This document shows, one piece after another, positions 25,255-32,817 of a stretch of DNA of 64,000 nt. Source of the DNA: Nocardioides plantarum. Lineage in GTDB: Bacteria; Actinomycetota; Actinomycetes; Propionibacteriales; Nocardioidaceae. The notes under the pieces were generated by a model. The model had not been told where the DNA came from. It saw only the letters and a list, made by a program, of their open reading frames with translations, and did no database searches. Position 1 is the stretch's first letter, and the number at the start of each line of letters is the position of its first letter. Location: assembly GCF_006346395.1 (NCBI RefSeq), contig NZ_VDMS01000006.1, positions 1 to 64,000 of the forward strand. Direction: 5' to 3'. Position numbers and translations under genes: made by a program.

Positions 25255-26233
25255 TGTTGAACCCGGGGACGTTGGGCACGCGGGTGATTGGTGAGTGACC
25301 CTTGTGTGCGGTGTGGCCGCGGTGGTGATTGTAGTGATGCAGCCAGGCGGGGTAGGCCGCTGCGCGGGCGGCCTCTGAGTCGTAGGAGATGGCGTAGGCC
25401 CACTCCTCGAGCAGGGTCCGGTTGAACCGTTCGACCTTGCCGTTGGTCTGCGGGCGATACGGCCGGGTCCGACGGTGCTTGATGCCCGCAGCGTTGAGGG
25501 TGTTGGCCCACAGCTTGGATCGGTAGCAAGACCCGTTGTCGGTCAACACGGCTTTGATGGTGATGCCGTGGGTGGCGAACCAGGCCCGGGCGCGCTGCCA
25601 GAACCCGACTGCGGTCTCCTTCTGCTCATCGCAGTGGATCTCGGAGTAGGCCAGGCGGGAGTGATCGTCGACGGCGTGGTGGATGAAGGCATAGCCAGGG
25701 CGTTCGCGCTTGTTGTTGCGATTGCCGATGACGCGTCCGGTTTTCTTCCACCCGCCGCCGGTCGGGATCCGGCCGAGCTTCTTGATGTCGACGTGGACCA
25801 GGTCGCCGGGGGCGTCGTGGACGTAGGAACGTCTATCGATGCTCTTGACGCGCATGCCTGTGGCTGGGTCGGTCCACCTCAGCCGCGGGCACTTGTAGCG
25901 AGTGAGGACTTTGTGGACTGTCGAGGGGTTCAGGTGCAGGTGGTAGGCGATGCGGGCCGGCCCCCACCGGCGTGAGACCCGCAGCCCCAGGATGCGTCGC
26001 TCGAGTCGACGGCTGGTCTGGTGCGGAGAGCGATGAGGACGTGAAGACCGGTCATGCATGCCGTCGAGGCCGTGATCGCGGTAGCGCTGGACCCAACGAC
26101 GCACGGTGGTGGTGCCAACCGAGAACCGCTCGCCGGCACGGGCGTAGGTCCATCCCTCATCAACGACGAGCTGGGCCAACATCAGCCGCCCGCGAGGAGT
26201 CAGAACAGCGTTGCCATGGGTAGCGTGGGACAC
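25250..26233 (-). CDS. IS481 family transposase
   Basis: 327 residues from GTG 26233, which has AGGAGG 6 nt upstream (a longer reading from 26275 lacks this). N-terminal helix-turn-helix regions (WTYARAGERFSVGTTTVRRWVQRY and RILGLRVSRRWGPARIAYHLH) precede the rve integrase core with the DDE triad in DLVHVDIKKLG, VLTDNGSCY and NGKVERFNRTL. The frame is intact, so the element may be active. The TAG stop (25250-25252) lies outside the IS, in the GCTAGC target duplication, so the target supplies the stop codon. Confidence 0.93.
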   Translation of the reverse strand: MSHATHGNAVLTPRGRLMLAQLVVDEGWTYARAGERFSVGTTTVRRWVQRYRDHGLDGMHDRSSRPHRSPHQTSRRLERRILGLRVSRRWGPARIAYHLHLNPSTVHKVLTRYKCPRLRWTDPATGMRVKSIDRRSYVHDAPGDLVHVDIKKLGRIPTGGGWKKTGRVIGNRNNKRERPGYAFIHHAVDDHSRLAYSEIHCDEQKETAVGFWQRARAWFATHGITIKAVLTDNGSCYRSKLWANTLNAAGIKHRRTRPYRPQTNGKVERFNRTLLEEWAYAISYDSEAARAAAYPAWLHHYNHHRGHTAHKGHSPITRVPNVPGFNS

Positions 26234-26345
26234 GAAGGCCTCCTGGGTGAGACGTGTTTGCTGTGGTAGCTCCACATCTCACTCAGGGGCCTTCACCTAC
26301 GCCCGCAGGACACGCCCTGGATGCTCAACCTCCGTGGATAGAACA
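25255..26345 (-). mobile_element. IS481-family insertion sequence, 1091 bp, complete
   Basis: Left end TGTTGAACCCGGGGACGTTG, right end (read inward) TGTTCTATCCACGGAGGTTG; TGTT is shared, then about 11 of 18 positions match. Flanked by 6-bp GCTAGC duplications. It carries one transposase gene. The inserted site is a type-A palindromic repeat, so no gene is broken. Confidence 0.88.
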
Positions 26346-26423
26346 GCTAGCGCTCCTCACACCTCGACCGGCTTGGCGTCACCTGCTAGCGCTCCTCACA
26401 CCTCGACCGGCGTGGCGTCACCG
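26346..26423. repeat. 39-bp tandem duplication next to the IS
   Basis: Units 26346-26384 and 26385-26423 differ at one base within the first 38 (GGCTTGG versus GGCGTGG). Each begins with GCTAGC and carries the right half of the type-A repeat. The second unit runs into the 3' end of the enoyl-CoA hydratase gene. Confidence 0.8.
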
Positions 26424-27194
26424 GCCCGTCCACCTCGGCGGGCGCTTCTCGGCGAACGCCGTGGCGCCCTCGGCGGCGTCGGCGGAGACGAAGACCGGTG
26501 TCATCAGCTCGCCCTGCTTGGCCCAGCGGTCGGCGTGGGACCAGTCGGGCGACTGGAGGGCGACCTGCTTGGTGACGGCGACGGCGAGAGGGCCGTTGGC
26601 GGCGATCTGCGCAGCCAGGGCGAGGGCGCCGTCGAGGGCACCGCCCTCGGGGACGACCCGGTTGACCAGGCCGAGCTCGGCGGCGCGGGCGGCGGTGATC
26701 GGGTCGCCGGTCAGGAGCAGCTCGAGGGCGATGGCGGGCGGGATCCGCTGGGGCAGCAGCATCGCCGCGCCCGCGCCGGCGACGAGCCCGCGCTTGACCT
26801 CCGGGACCCCGAGCTGGGCGGTCTCGGCGGCCACGACGAGGTCGCAGGCGAGCAGCAGCTCGAAGCCGCCGGCGACGGCGTACCCCTCGACGGCACCGAT
26901 CAGCGGCTTGCGGGGCGGGCGCTCGGTGATGCCACCCAGGCCGCGACCCTCGACGAGCGGAAGGTCGCCGGTCAGGAAGCCCTTGAGGTCCATGCCGGAG
27001 CAGAACGTGCCGCCCGCGCCGGTCAGGACGCCGACCCGCAGCTCGTCGCTCGCGTCGAGCTCGTCGACGGCGTCGGCGATGCCGCGGGCCACCTCACCGT
27101 TGAGGGCGTTGCGGGCCCCAGGGCGGTTGATGGTGATGATCTGGACCCCGTCGCGGGCCTCGACCAGGACGGCGGGCTGCTCTTCGTCGCTCAT
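26418..27194 (-). CDS. Enoyl-CoA hydratase/isomerase (crotonase family)
   Basis: 258 residues from ATG 27194 (a GTG at 27203 adds MPV). Crotonase signatures: ITINRPGARNALN, oxyanion hole GAGGTFCSGMDLKGF and EGYAVAGGFELLLACDLVVAAETAQLGVPEVKRGLVAGAG. Of the two hydratase Glu, the second is present in VPEVKRG, the first site reads GGFELLLAC. Soluble enzyme of beta-oxidation or related acyl-CoA catabolism. Divergent from the acyl-CoA dehydrogenase gene with a 61-bp gap, so the two probably act in one pathway. Confidence 0.9.
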   Translation of the reverse strand: MSDEEQPAVLVEARDGVQIITINRPGARNALNGEVARGIADAVDELDASDELRVGVLTGAGGTFCSGMDLKGFLTGDLPLVEGRGLGGITERPPRKPLIGAVEGYAVAGGFELLLACDLVVAAETAQLGVPEVKRGLVAGAGAAMLLPQRIPPAIALELLLTGDPITAARAAELGLVNRVVPEGGALDGALALAAQIAANGPLAVAVTKQVALQSPDWSHADRWAKQGELMTPVFVSADAAEGATAFAEKRPPRWTGR

Positions 27195-27255
27195 GACCGG
27201 CACTCAACCAGACGGAGGGGTGGGGCGGGGTCGGTCGCGGGCTAGCCTCGGACGC

Positions 27256-28437
27256 ATGCCTGCCCGTAGAGTCCTCGACACCGACGAGCACGCCGACCTG
27301 CTGCGCCTGGTCCGCCAGATCTGCACCGAGGAGCTGCTCCCCCAGGTCGCCTCCGCGGAGGCGGAGGAGACGTTCCCCCGCGAGGTCTTCCGGATGCTCG
27401 GCAAGACCGGCCTGCTCGGGCTGCCCTACCCCGAGGACGTCGGCGGCGGTGGGGTCCCCTACGAGGTCTACCTGCAGGTCCTCGAGGAGATCGGCTCGGT
27501 CTGGGCGAGCGTCGGGGTGGGCGTCTCGGTGCACGCGCTGTCCTGCTTCGGGCTCTACACCCAGGGCACCGAGGATCAGAAGCAGCAGTGGCTTCCCGAC
27601 ATGCTCGCCGGCGACCTGCTCGGCGCCTACTGCCTCTCCGAGGCCCACGCCGGCTCCGACCCGGCCGCGATGCGTACGACGGCCAGGCGGGACGGCGACG
27701 ACTACGTCATCGACGGCGCGAAGGCCTGGACCACCCACGGCGGCAACGCCGACTTCTACAAGGTCATGGCCCGCACCGGCGGCGAGCCGGGAGACGCCCG
27801 TGGCATCTCCTGCTTCCTGGTCCCGGCCGACGCCGCCGGGCTGTCCTCCGACCCGCCCGAGCGCAAGATGGGCCTGACGGCCTCGCACACCACCACGATG
27901 CGCTTCGACGGCGTACGGATCCCCGCTGCTCGACGCCTCGGCGAGGAGGGCGACGGGCTCAAGATCGCCCTGGCCGGCCTCGACTCCGGGCGCCTCGGCA
28001 TCGCCGCCGTCGCGACCGGCCTGGCCCAGGGGGCACTCGACCACGCGCTGGCCTACGCCCAGCAGCGCACCGCCTTCGGCAAGCGGATCCTCGACCACCA
28101 GGGCCTGGGGTTCGTGCTGGCCGACATGGAGGCCGCCGTCCAGACCTCCCGCGCCACGACCCTGCACGCCGCGCGGCTTCGCGACGCCGGGCTCCCCTTC
28201 GGCCGCGAGGCGTCGATCGCCAAGCTCGTCGCCACCGACAACGCCATGAAGGTCACCACCGATGCCGTGCAGGTGCTCGGCGGCGCGGGCTACACCCGCG
28301 ACTACCCCGTCGAGCGCTTCATGCGCGAGGCCAAGGTGATGCAGATCTTCGAGGGCACCAACCAGATCCAGCGCCTGGTCATCGGCCGCTCGCTCGACAC
28401 CAGGTCCGGCGGCGCGGGCGAGATCTCGCACGTCTGA
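27256..28437 (+). CDS. Acyl-CoA dehydrogenase
   Basis: 393 residues, the usual length. FAD-binding motif LSEAHAGSDPAAMRTTA, central GAKAWTTHGGNADFYKVMART, C-terminal DAVQVLGGAGYTRDYPVERFMREAKVMQIFEGTNQIQRLVIGR; the catalytic Glu is the E of FEGTNQIQ. Flavoenzyme introducing an alpha-beta double bond in acyl-CoA, passing electrons to ETF. Chain-length preference cannot be read. Divergent from the enoyl-CoA hydratase gene, which does the next step. Confidence 0.94.
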   Translation: MPARRVLDTDEHADLLRLVRQICTEELLPQVASAEAEETFPREVFRMLGKTGLLGLPYPEDVGGGGVPYEVYLQVLEEIGSVWASVGVGVSVHALSCFGLYTQGTEDQKQQWLPDMLAGDLLGAYCLSEAHAGSDPAAMRTTARRDGDDYVIDGAKAWTTHGGNADFYKVMARTGGEPGDARGISCFLVPADAAGLSSDPPERKMGLTASHTTTMRFDGVRIPAARRLGEEGDGLKIALAGLDSGRLGIAAVATGLAQGALDHALAYAQQRTAFGKRILDHQGLGFVLADMEAAVQTSRATTLHAARLRDAGLPFGREASIAKLVATDNAMKVTTDAVQVLGGAGYTRDYPVERFMREAKVMQIFEGTNQIQRLVIGRSLDTRSGGAGEISHV

Positions 28438-28451
28438 GGGTCGCGCGGACC

Positions 28452-29609
28452 TCAGCCCACCGTCACCCGCACCGCCGCCGCGGCCTCCCGCGCCCGCTCG
28501 CGGGCCTGATCGACCGTGTCGCCCTGGGCGAGCGCGACGGCGAGGCGGCGCCCGGGGTGCGAGGTGGGCTTGCCGAAGACCCGCACCTGGGCGGTCGGCA
28601 CGGCCAGGGCCTCCTCGAGCCCGGCGTACGACGGCACGCCGGCCTCGGTGCCCAGGACCACGGCGGACGCCGACGGCGTCGCGACCACGAGGTCGTCGGC
28701 GCGGACCGGGAGGCCGAGGATCGCCCGCACGTGGAGCGCGAACTCGCTGGTCGGCTGGCTGATCATCGTCACCATGCCGGTGTCGTGGGGCCGCGGCGAG
28801 ACCTCGCTGAAGAGCACCTCGTCGGTGGCGGTGACGAACAGCTCGACGCCGAACAGCCCGTGGCCGCCGAGGGCGGCGACGACGGTGCGGGCGATCTCCT
28901 CGCCGCGCTCGAGCGCGACCGGGCTCATCGGGTGCGGCTGCCACGACTCGCGGTAGTCGCCGGCCTCCTGCACGTGCCCGACGGGCGGGCACACGGAGAT
29001 GCCGCCGACGTGGCTGACGGTGAGCAGGGTGATCTCGTAGGCGAAGTCGACGAAGCCCTCGACGATCACCGGACGCCCCTGGACGCGGGCGTTGTCGCGG
29101 GCGTAGGCCCAGGCGACGAGCGGGTCGTCGCCGGACCGCACGGTCGACTGGCCCTTGCCGCTCGAGCTCATCACCGGCTTCACGACGCAGGGCGTGCCGA
29201 TCTCGGCGACGGCCTGCACGAACTCGGCCTCGCTGGAGGCGAAGCGGTACGGCGAGGTGGCCAGCCCGAGCTCCTCGGCCGCCAGCCGCCGGATGCCCTC
29301 GCGGTCCATCGTCAGGCGGGTGGCCCGCGCGGTCGGTACGACGTGGGTGCCGGCCGCCTCGAGCGCCAGCAGCGCCTCGGTCGCCAGCGCCTCGACCTCG
29401 GGCACGACCAGGTCGGGCCGCACCTCGTCGACCAGCGCCGTGAGCGCGACCGGATCGGTCATGTCGAGCACCCGGCGGTGCGGGGTCACGAGCATGGCCG
29501 GGGCACCGTCGTACCGGTCGGCCGCGACGACCTCGAGGCCGAGGCGGGCCGCCTCGAGGGCGACCTCACGGCCGAGCTCGCCGGAACCGAGGAGAAGCAG
29601 GCGTGTCAT
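28452..29609 (-). CDS. purT: Formate-dependent phosphoribosylglycinamide formyltransferase (GAR transformylase 2)
   Basis: 385 residues from ATG 29609. ATP-grasp enzyme: N-terminal LLLLGSGELGREVALEAARLG, ATP-binding PCVVKPVMSSSGKGQS, metal-binding GLFGVELFVTATDEVLFSEVSPRPHDTG. It makes formyl-GAR from formate, ATP and GAR, the folate-independent third step of purine synthesis. Convergent with the acyl-CoA dehydrogenase gene, 14 bp apart. The ORF could also begin four codons earlier at GTG-type starts, but MTRLLLLG matches the family start. Confidence 0.93.
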   Translation of the reverse strand: MTRLLLLGSGELGREVALEAARLGLEVVAADRYDGAPAMLVTPHRRVLDMTDPVALTALVDEVRPDLVVPEVEALATEALLALEAAGTHVVPTARATRLTMDREGIRRLAAEELGLATSPYRFASSEAEFVQAVAEIGTPCVVKPVMSSSGKGQSTVRSGDDPLVAWAYARDNARVQGRPVIVEGFVDFAYEITLLTVSHVGGISVCPPVGHVQEAGDYRESWQPHPMSPVALERGEEIARTVVAALGGHGLFGVELFVTATDEVLFSEVSPRPHDTGMVTMISQPTSEFALHVRAILGLPVRADDLVVATPSASAVVLGTEAGVPSYAGLEEALAVPTAQVRVFGKPTSHPGRRLAVALAQGDTVDQARERAREAAAAVRVTVG

Positions 29610-29645
29610 GGGCCCAGCCAAGCAGAGCCGGGCCGCTCCCCGGGA

Positions 29646-29930
29646 TCACCCACCGGTCACGGGCTGCATGTCCTCCCACCGGCCGTCGCCGCGCTCGATC
29701 TGGGCGCGGGTCAGCTCGCCGTTCATGCCGGAGTGCAGGCGGATGACGACCTCGGCGCCGTCGGCCAGCGTGGCGCGCAGGTCGCGGTCGCCGTAGACGA
29801 CCTTGGCGGAGTCGACCTCCTGGCCGTCGACGAGGAGCCGGGCCCGGTTCATCACCACCAGTCGCTTGTCGAACTCCAGCTCCACCCGGTGCTCGCCGCT
29901 CGTGGCGCCGTACCTCGTGATGCCGACCAT
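29646..29930 (-). CDS. Small hypothetical protein
   Basis: 94 residues, no recognised domain. It is polar and likely beta-rich: HRVELEFDKRLVVMNRARLLVDGQEVDSAKVVYGDRDLRATLADG reads like alternating strands. No signal or membrane segment. ATG 29930 lies 49 bp from the divergent TetR start at 29980, so it may share that control region. It precedes purT by 36 bp on the same strand. Confidence 0.65.
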   Translation of the reverse strand: MVGITRYGATSGEHRVELEFDKRLVVMNRARLLVDGQEVDSAKVVYGDRDLRATLADGAEVVIRLHSGMNGELTRAQIERGDGRWEDMQPVTGG

Positions 29931-29970
29931 GGCGTGTCCTTCCGTCGTTTCGATAGTCTGGCTAACGTAA

Positions 29971-29982
29971 CATGGGCCCATG
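29971..29982. promoter_or_regulatory. Palindrome overlapping the TetR start codon
   Basis: CATGGGCCCATG is a perfect 12-bp palindrome whose right half contains the ATG of the TetR gene; TAACGT at 29963-29968 could be its -10. It could be an autoregulatory site, but short GC-rich palindromes also arise by chance. Confidence 0.4.
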
Positions 29983-30555
29983 GCGCGGCCCCGGGACGAG
30001 ACGATCGACCTCAAGGTCGTCCGGGCGTGCGTGGCCCTGCTGGAGGAGCACGGGCGATCCGGCCTCTCGCGGGCCCGGATCGCCGCCCGGGCCGGGGTGA
30101 GCCTGCCCGCGGTCAACCGGCGCTTCGCCGACGTCGACGAGATCCTGCTCGCGGTCACCCGCGTCCCGGGCAGTCCGCACCACGGCGCCGACCTGCCGGC
30201 GCCGGACTCGCTGCGCGCCTACCTGGTCGGCACCCTCACCGCCCTGGCTCGCGCCTTCGCCCGCGATCCCGTACGCCGCGCCGCCGCCGAGCTGCTCGCC
30301 GCCAAGGCCGGCCACCCCGGGATCGACGAGTCCTTCCGCGCCACGCTCACCGAGATCCGCGCCGAGGGCCTGACCTGGGTCGAGCACGCCAAGGGCGCCG
30401 GCCAGGTCGCCGAGCACGTCGACGGCGACCTCCTGCTCGACCTGGTGACCGGCTCGGCCTACTACCGGCTGCTCTGGCGCAGCGAGGCGATCACCGAGGG
30501 CGAGGTCGCGCAGGTCGTCGACCTGGTCCTGCGGGGCGCCGCCCCGACGCACTAG
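29980..30555 (+). CDS. TetR family transcriptional regulator
   Basis: 191 residues. HTH at residues 9-50: LKVVRACVALLEEHGRSGLSRARIAARAGVSLPAVNRRFADVDEIL. The C-terminal domain ends in a TetR_C-like DLLLDLVTGSAYYRLLWRSEAI helix pair. It lies 33 bp before the LLM oxidoreductase gene whose promoter carries two TGGACA-TGTCCA operators; it is the nearest candidate to bind these sites and their distant copies at 43375 and 48802, but this is inference only. Confidence 0.9.
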   Translation: MARPRDETIDLKVVRACVALLEEHGRSGLSRARIAARAGVSLPAVNRRFADVDEILLAVTRVPGSPHHGADLPAPDSLRAYLVGTLTALARAFARDPVRRAAAELLAAKAGHPGIDESFRATLTEIRAEGLTWVEHAKGAGQVAEHVDGDLLLDLVTGSAYYRLLWRSEAITEGEVAQVVDLVLRGAAPTH

Positions 30556-30560
30556 CCAAC

Positions 30561-30595
30561 TGGACACCTGTCCACCTAGGTTGGACACGTGTCCA
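30561..30595 (+). promoter_or_regulatory. Leaderless promoter with double TGGACA/TGTCCA operator (regulon site 1)
   Basis: Operator a, TGGACACCTGTCCA at 30561-30574; operator b, TGGACACGTGTCCA at 30582-30595 (perfect), 21 bp apart. TAGGTT at 30577-30582 is a -10-like hexamer and 6 nt later comes the GTG start (30589), so the message is probably leaderless. The 22 nt at 30572-30593 are identical to the reverse strand of 48816-48837. Confidence 0.8.
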
Positions 30596-31686
30596 GTACT
30601 GTCCCTGCCGGCTCCCTTCCCGAGCTGGGGTTCTACGGTCTCGCCGGCCACTCGGCCGCACCACGCGACCTCCTCGACGAGGTCCGCCTCGGCGAGCGGC
30701 TCGGGCTCGGCAGCGTGTTCCTGTCCGAGCGCTTCAACGTCAAGGACGCCGGCGTGATGGCCGGTGCCGCCGTCGCGGCGACCACGACCCTCGGCGTCGG
30801 CACCGCCGCCACCAACCACGCCACCCGACACCCGTTGGTCACCGCGACCCTGGCGATGACCGCCCACCGGATGTCGGGCGGCCGCTACGCCTTCGGGCTC
30901 GGTCGGGGCTTCGACCTGCTCTTCGACGTGATGGGCGTCCAGCGGATCACCTCGGCCCAGATCGAGGACGCGATGGGCATCTACCGCCGCCTGTGGCACG
31001 GCGAGGCGTTCGGCCACGACGGCCCCGCCGGCGCCTACCCCTACCTCAGCCAGGACCCGTCGTTCGACGAGGACATCCCCATCATGCTGATGGCGATCGG
31101 TGACAGGTCGCTCGAGCTCGCCGGTCGGGTCGCCGACGCCGTCGTGCTCCACACGTTCCTCACCGACGAGACCCTCGCGCGCTCGGTCGGCGTCGTACGC
31201 CGGGCGGCCGAGGAGGCCGGTCGCGATCCTGCGTCGGTGCGGGTGTGGGCGGTGCTCGCGACGGTCGAGGAGTCGATCCCCGAGGAGCAGCGGCTGCGCA
31301 AGCTCGTCGGGCGCCTGGCGACCTACCTCACCGGCTACGGCAGGGTGCTGGTCAAGGCCAACGGCTGGGACCTCGCCGACTACGAGCGCTTCCGCGACGA
31401 CCCGCTCGTGCAGGGCTACCCGGGCGCCTTCGACGCCGTCGGCACCACCGACGAGCTGCGCCACCTCGCCGAGGTGCTGCCCGACGCGTGGCTGGCCGCG
31501 GCCGCCTCCGGCTCGGCCGCGCAGTGCGCACGCCGGGTCGTCGACCAGCTCGACGCCGGGGCCGACAGCGTGATCCTGCACGGCGCGACCCCGACCGAGC
31601 TGGCGCCGGTCCTCGAGGCCTACCGGGCGATCCGGCCCGACGGTCTCGACGCCCTCACGGCCAACCCGGGCTGGGGAAGGCGGTGA
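30589..31686 (+). CDS. LLM-class F420-dependent oxidoreductase (TIGR03857-like)
   Basis: 365 residues, luciferase-like TIM-barrel. Signatures: PELGFYGLAGHSAAPRDLLDEVRLGERLGLGSVFLSERFNVKDAG at the start, TLGVGTAATNHATRHPLVTA (F420/FMN-binding strand), GGRYAFGLGRGFD, and the C-terminal GADSVILHGATP. I think it belongs to the actinobacterial F420-dependent subgroup named TIGR03857. Substrate unknown; mycobacterial relatives lie in lipid or steroid clusters. The GTG start lies inside an operator palindrome. Overlaps the next gene by GTGA. Confidence 0.87.
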   Translation: MSSTVPAGSLPELGFYGLAGHSAAPRDLLDEVRLGERLGLGSVFLSERFNVKDAGVMAGAAVAATTTLGVGTAATNHATRHPLVTATLAMTAHRMSGGRYAFGLGRGFDLLFDVMGVQRITSAQIEDAMGIYRRLWHGEAFGHDGPAGAYPYLSQDPSFDEDIPIMLMAIGDRSLELAGRVADAVVLHTFLTDETLARSVGVVRRAAEEAGRDPASVRVWAVLATVEESIPEEQRLRKLVGRLATYLTGYGRVLVKANGWDLADYERFRDDPLVQGYPGAFDAVGTTDELRHLAEVLPDAWLAAAASGSAAQCARRVVDQLDAGADSVILHGATPTELAPVLEAYRAIRPDGLDALTANPGWGRR

Positions 31687-32747
31687 TCCCGCCGCCGCCG
31701 CTCGCGGTCCCCGGCGACATCGACGCCATCGGCGCGGCCTGGCTCTCCGAGGCCCTGGGCCACCGCGTCCGGTCCGTCCGGACGACCCGCATCGGCACCG
31801 GCCAGATGGGCGAGGCCTACCGGCTCGAGCTCGGCGGCGACGGCGTCCCGACGTCCGTGGTCGCCAAGCTCGGTGCGGCCGACCCGGCCGCGCGGTCGAT
31901 CGTGGGCGGCGCCTACCGGGGCGAGGTGCGCTTCTACGACGAGGTCGCGCCGACGGTCGCGATCCGGGTGCCGGCCTGCCACCACGCGGCCTACGACGAG
32001 ACCACCTCGCAGGTGGTGCTGCTGCTCGAGGACCTCGCCGACCACGCCCAGGGCGACCAGCTCGCCGGCTGCACGCCCGCGCAGGCGCACGACGCCGCCG
32101 CCAACCTCGCCGGGCTGCACGGACCGCGCTGGGACGACGAGTCGCTGCTCGAGCTCGACGACCTCAAGCTCAACCAGCAGGAGGACGCCGACCTGCTGGC
32201 CGAGTTCTACGGCTCGGCGATCGACCTCTACCTCTCCGACGCCGGCGCCGGCCTGTCCCCCGACGACCAGGCCACGCTGCGCGAGACGGTGCCGCTGGCC
32301 GGCCCCTGGCTGCTGGCGCGCGCCGACCACTTCGCGCTGGTGCACGGCGACTACCGCCTCGACAACCTGATGTTCCGCCGCGACGGCGAGGCCGGCTGCG
32401 TCGCCGTCGACTGGCAGACCACGTCCATCGCGCCGCCGTTGCGCGACCTCGGCTTCCTGCTCGGCACCGGCCTCACGCCCGACGTGCGCCGCGACCACGA
32501 GGAGGCCGTCGTGGCGACGTACCACTCCGCGCTCGTGGGGCACGGCGTCACCGGCTTCGACCTCGACGAGTGCTGGCTCGACTACCGCATCTCGATGCTG
32601 CAGGGCCCGCTGATCGCCGTGTTCGGCTGCGTCTACACCGGCCGCACCCCCCGCGGCGACCGGATGTTCGCGACCATGGTCGAGCGCTCCTGTGCCGCCA
32701 TGCGTGACCTCGGCACCCTCGCACTGGTCGAGGGTGCGGTCGGCTGA
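31683..32747 (+). CDS. Aminoglycoside-phosphotransferase-fold (ecdysteroid-kinase-like) protein
   Basis: 354 residues, coupled to the LLM gene by a GTGA overlap. Kinase-fold markers: catalytic loop VHGDYRLDNLMF, metal-binding VDWQTTSIAPPLRDLGFLLG, and an N-lobe VVAKLGAADPAARS with the ATP-contacting Lys. Members of this APH/CHK-like group appear with acyl-CoA and steroid genes and may phosphorylate a hydroxylated lipid. Substrate unknown. Co-expression with the F420 enzyme and operator sharing with P450s suggest terpenoid or sterol work. Confidence 0.85.
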   Translation: MIPPPPLAVPGDIDAIGAAWLSEALGHRVRSVRTTRIGTGQMGEAYRLELGGDGVPTSVVAKLGAADPAARSIVGGAYRGEVRFYDEVAPTVAIRVPACHHAAYDETTSQVVLLLEDLADHAQGDQLAGCTPAQAHDAAANLAGLHGPRWDDESLLELDDLKLNQQEDADLLAEFYGSAIDLYLSDAGAGLSPDDQATLRETVPLAGPWLLARADHFALVHGDYRLDNLMFRRDGEAGCVAVDWQTTSIAPPLRDLGFLLGTGLTPDVRRDHEEAVVATYHSALVGHGVTGFDLDECWLDYRISMLQGPLIAVFGCVYTGRTPRGDRMFATMVERSCAAMRDLGTLALVEGAVG

Positions 32748-32763
32748 CCGCGTAGCCGCGGTC
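32746..32763 (+). terminator. Hairpin after the LLM-kinase operon
   Basis: GACCGCG and CGCGGTC stems (7 bp) with loop TAGC, starting at the stop codon of the kinase-fold gene. There is no T tract, which is common in this GC range. Confidence 0.55.
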
Positions 32764-32817
32764 GACCGATGGCCGAATGTGACGGGCAGATGAAGTTCTG
32801 AGTGATCGGGGCTCCGG

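Larger units (their letters stand above)
25233..26369. repeat. Type-A repeat split by IS481-family insertion
   Basis: Left half 25233-25254 (GGTCTCGAGGTTCGTCGCTA plus GC) and right half 26346-26369 (GCTAGCGCTCCTCACACCTC plus GACC). Joining them at one GCTAGC restores a full type-A element with matching GGTCTCGAGG / CCTCGACC ends. The IS therefore hit the exact centre of the repeat. Confidence 0.85.

Noticed and set aside
26054..26269. Short plus-strand frames within the IS as accessory genes
   Set aside because: They are antisense to the transposase N-terminus and lack homology or ribosome sites.
27588..31103. Very long open frame of 1171 codons across four genes
   Set aside because: It is a GC-rich shadow frame: it runs through the acyl-CoA dehydrogenase, purT and TetR genes, is almost pure Arg/Gly/Pro/His, and has no domain.
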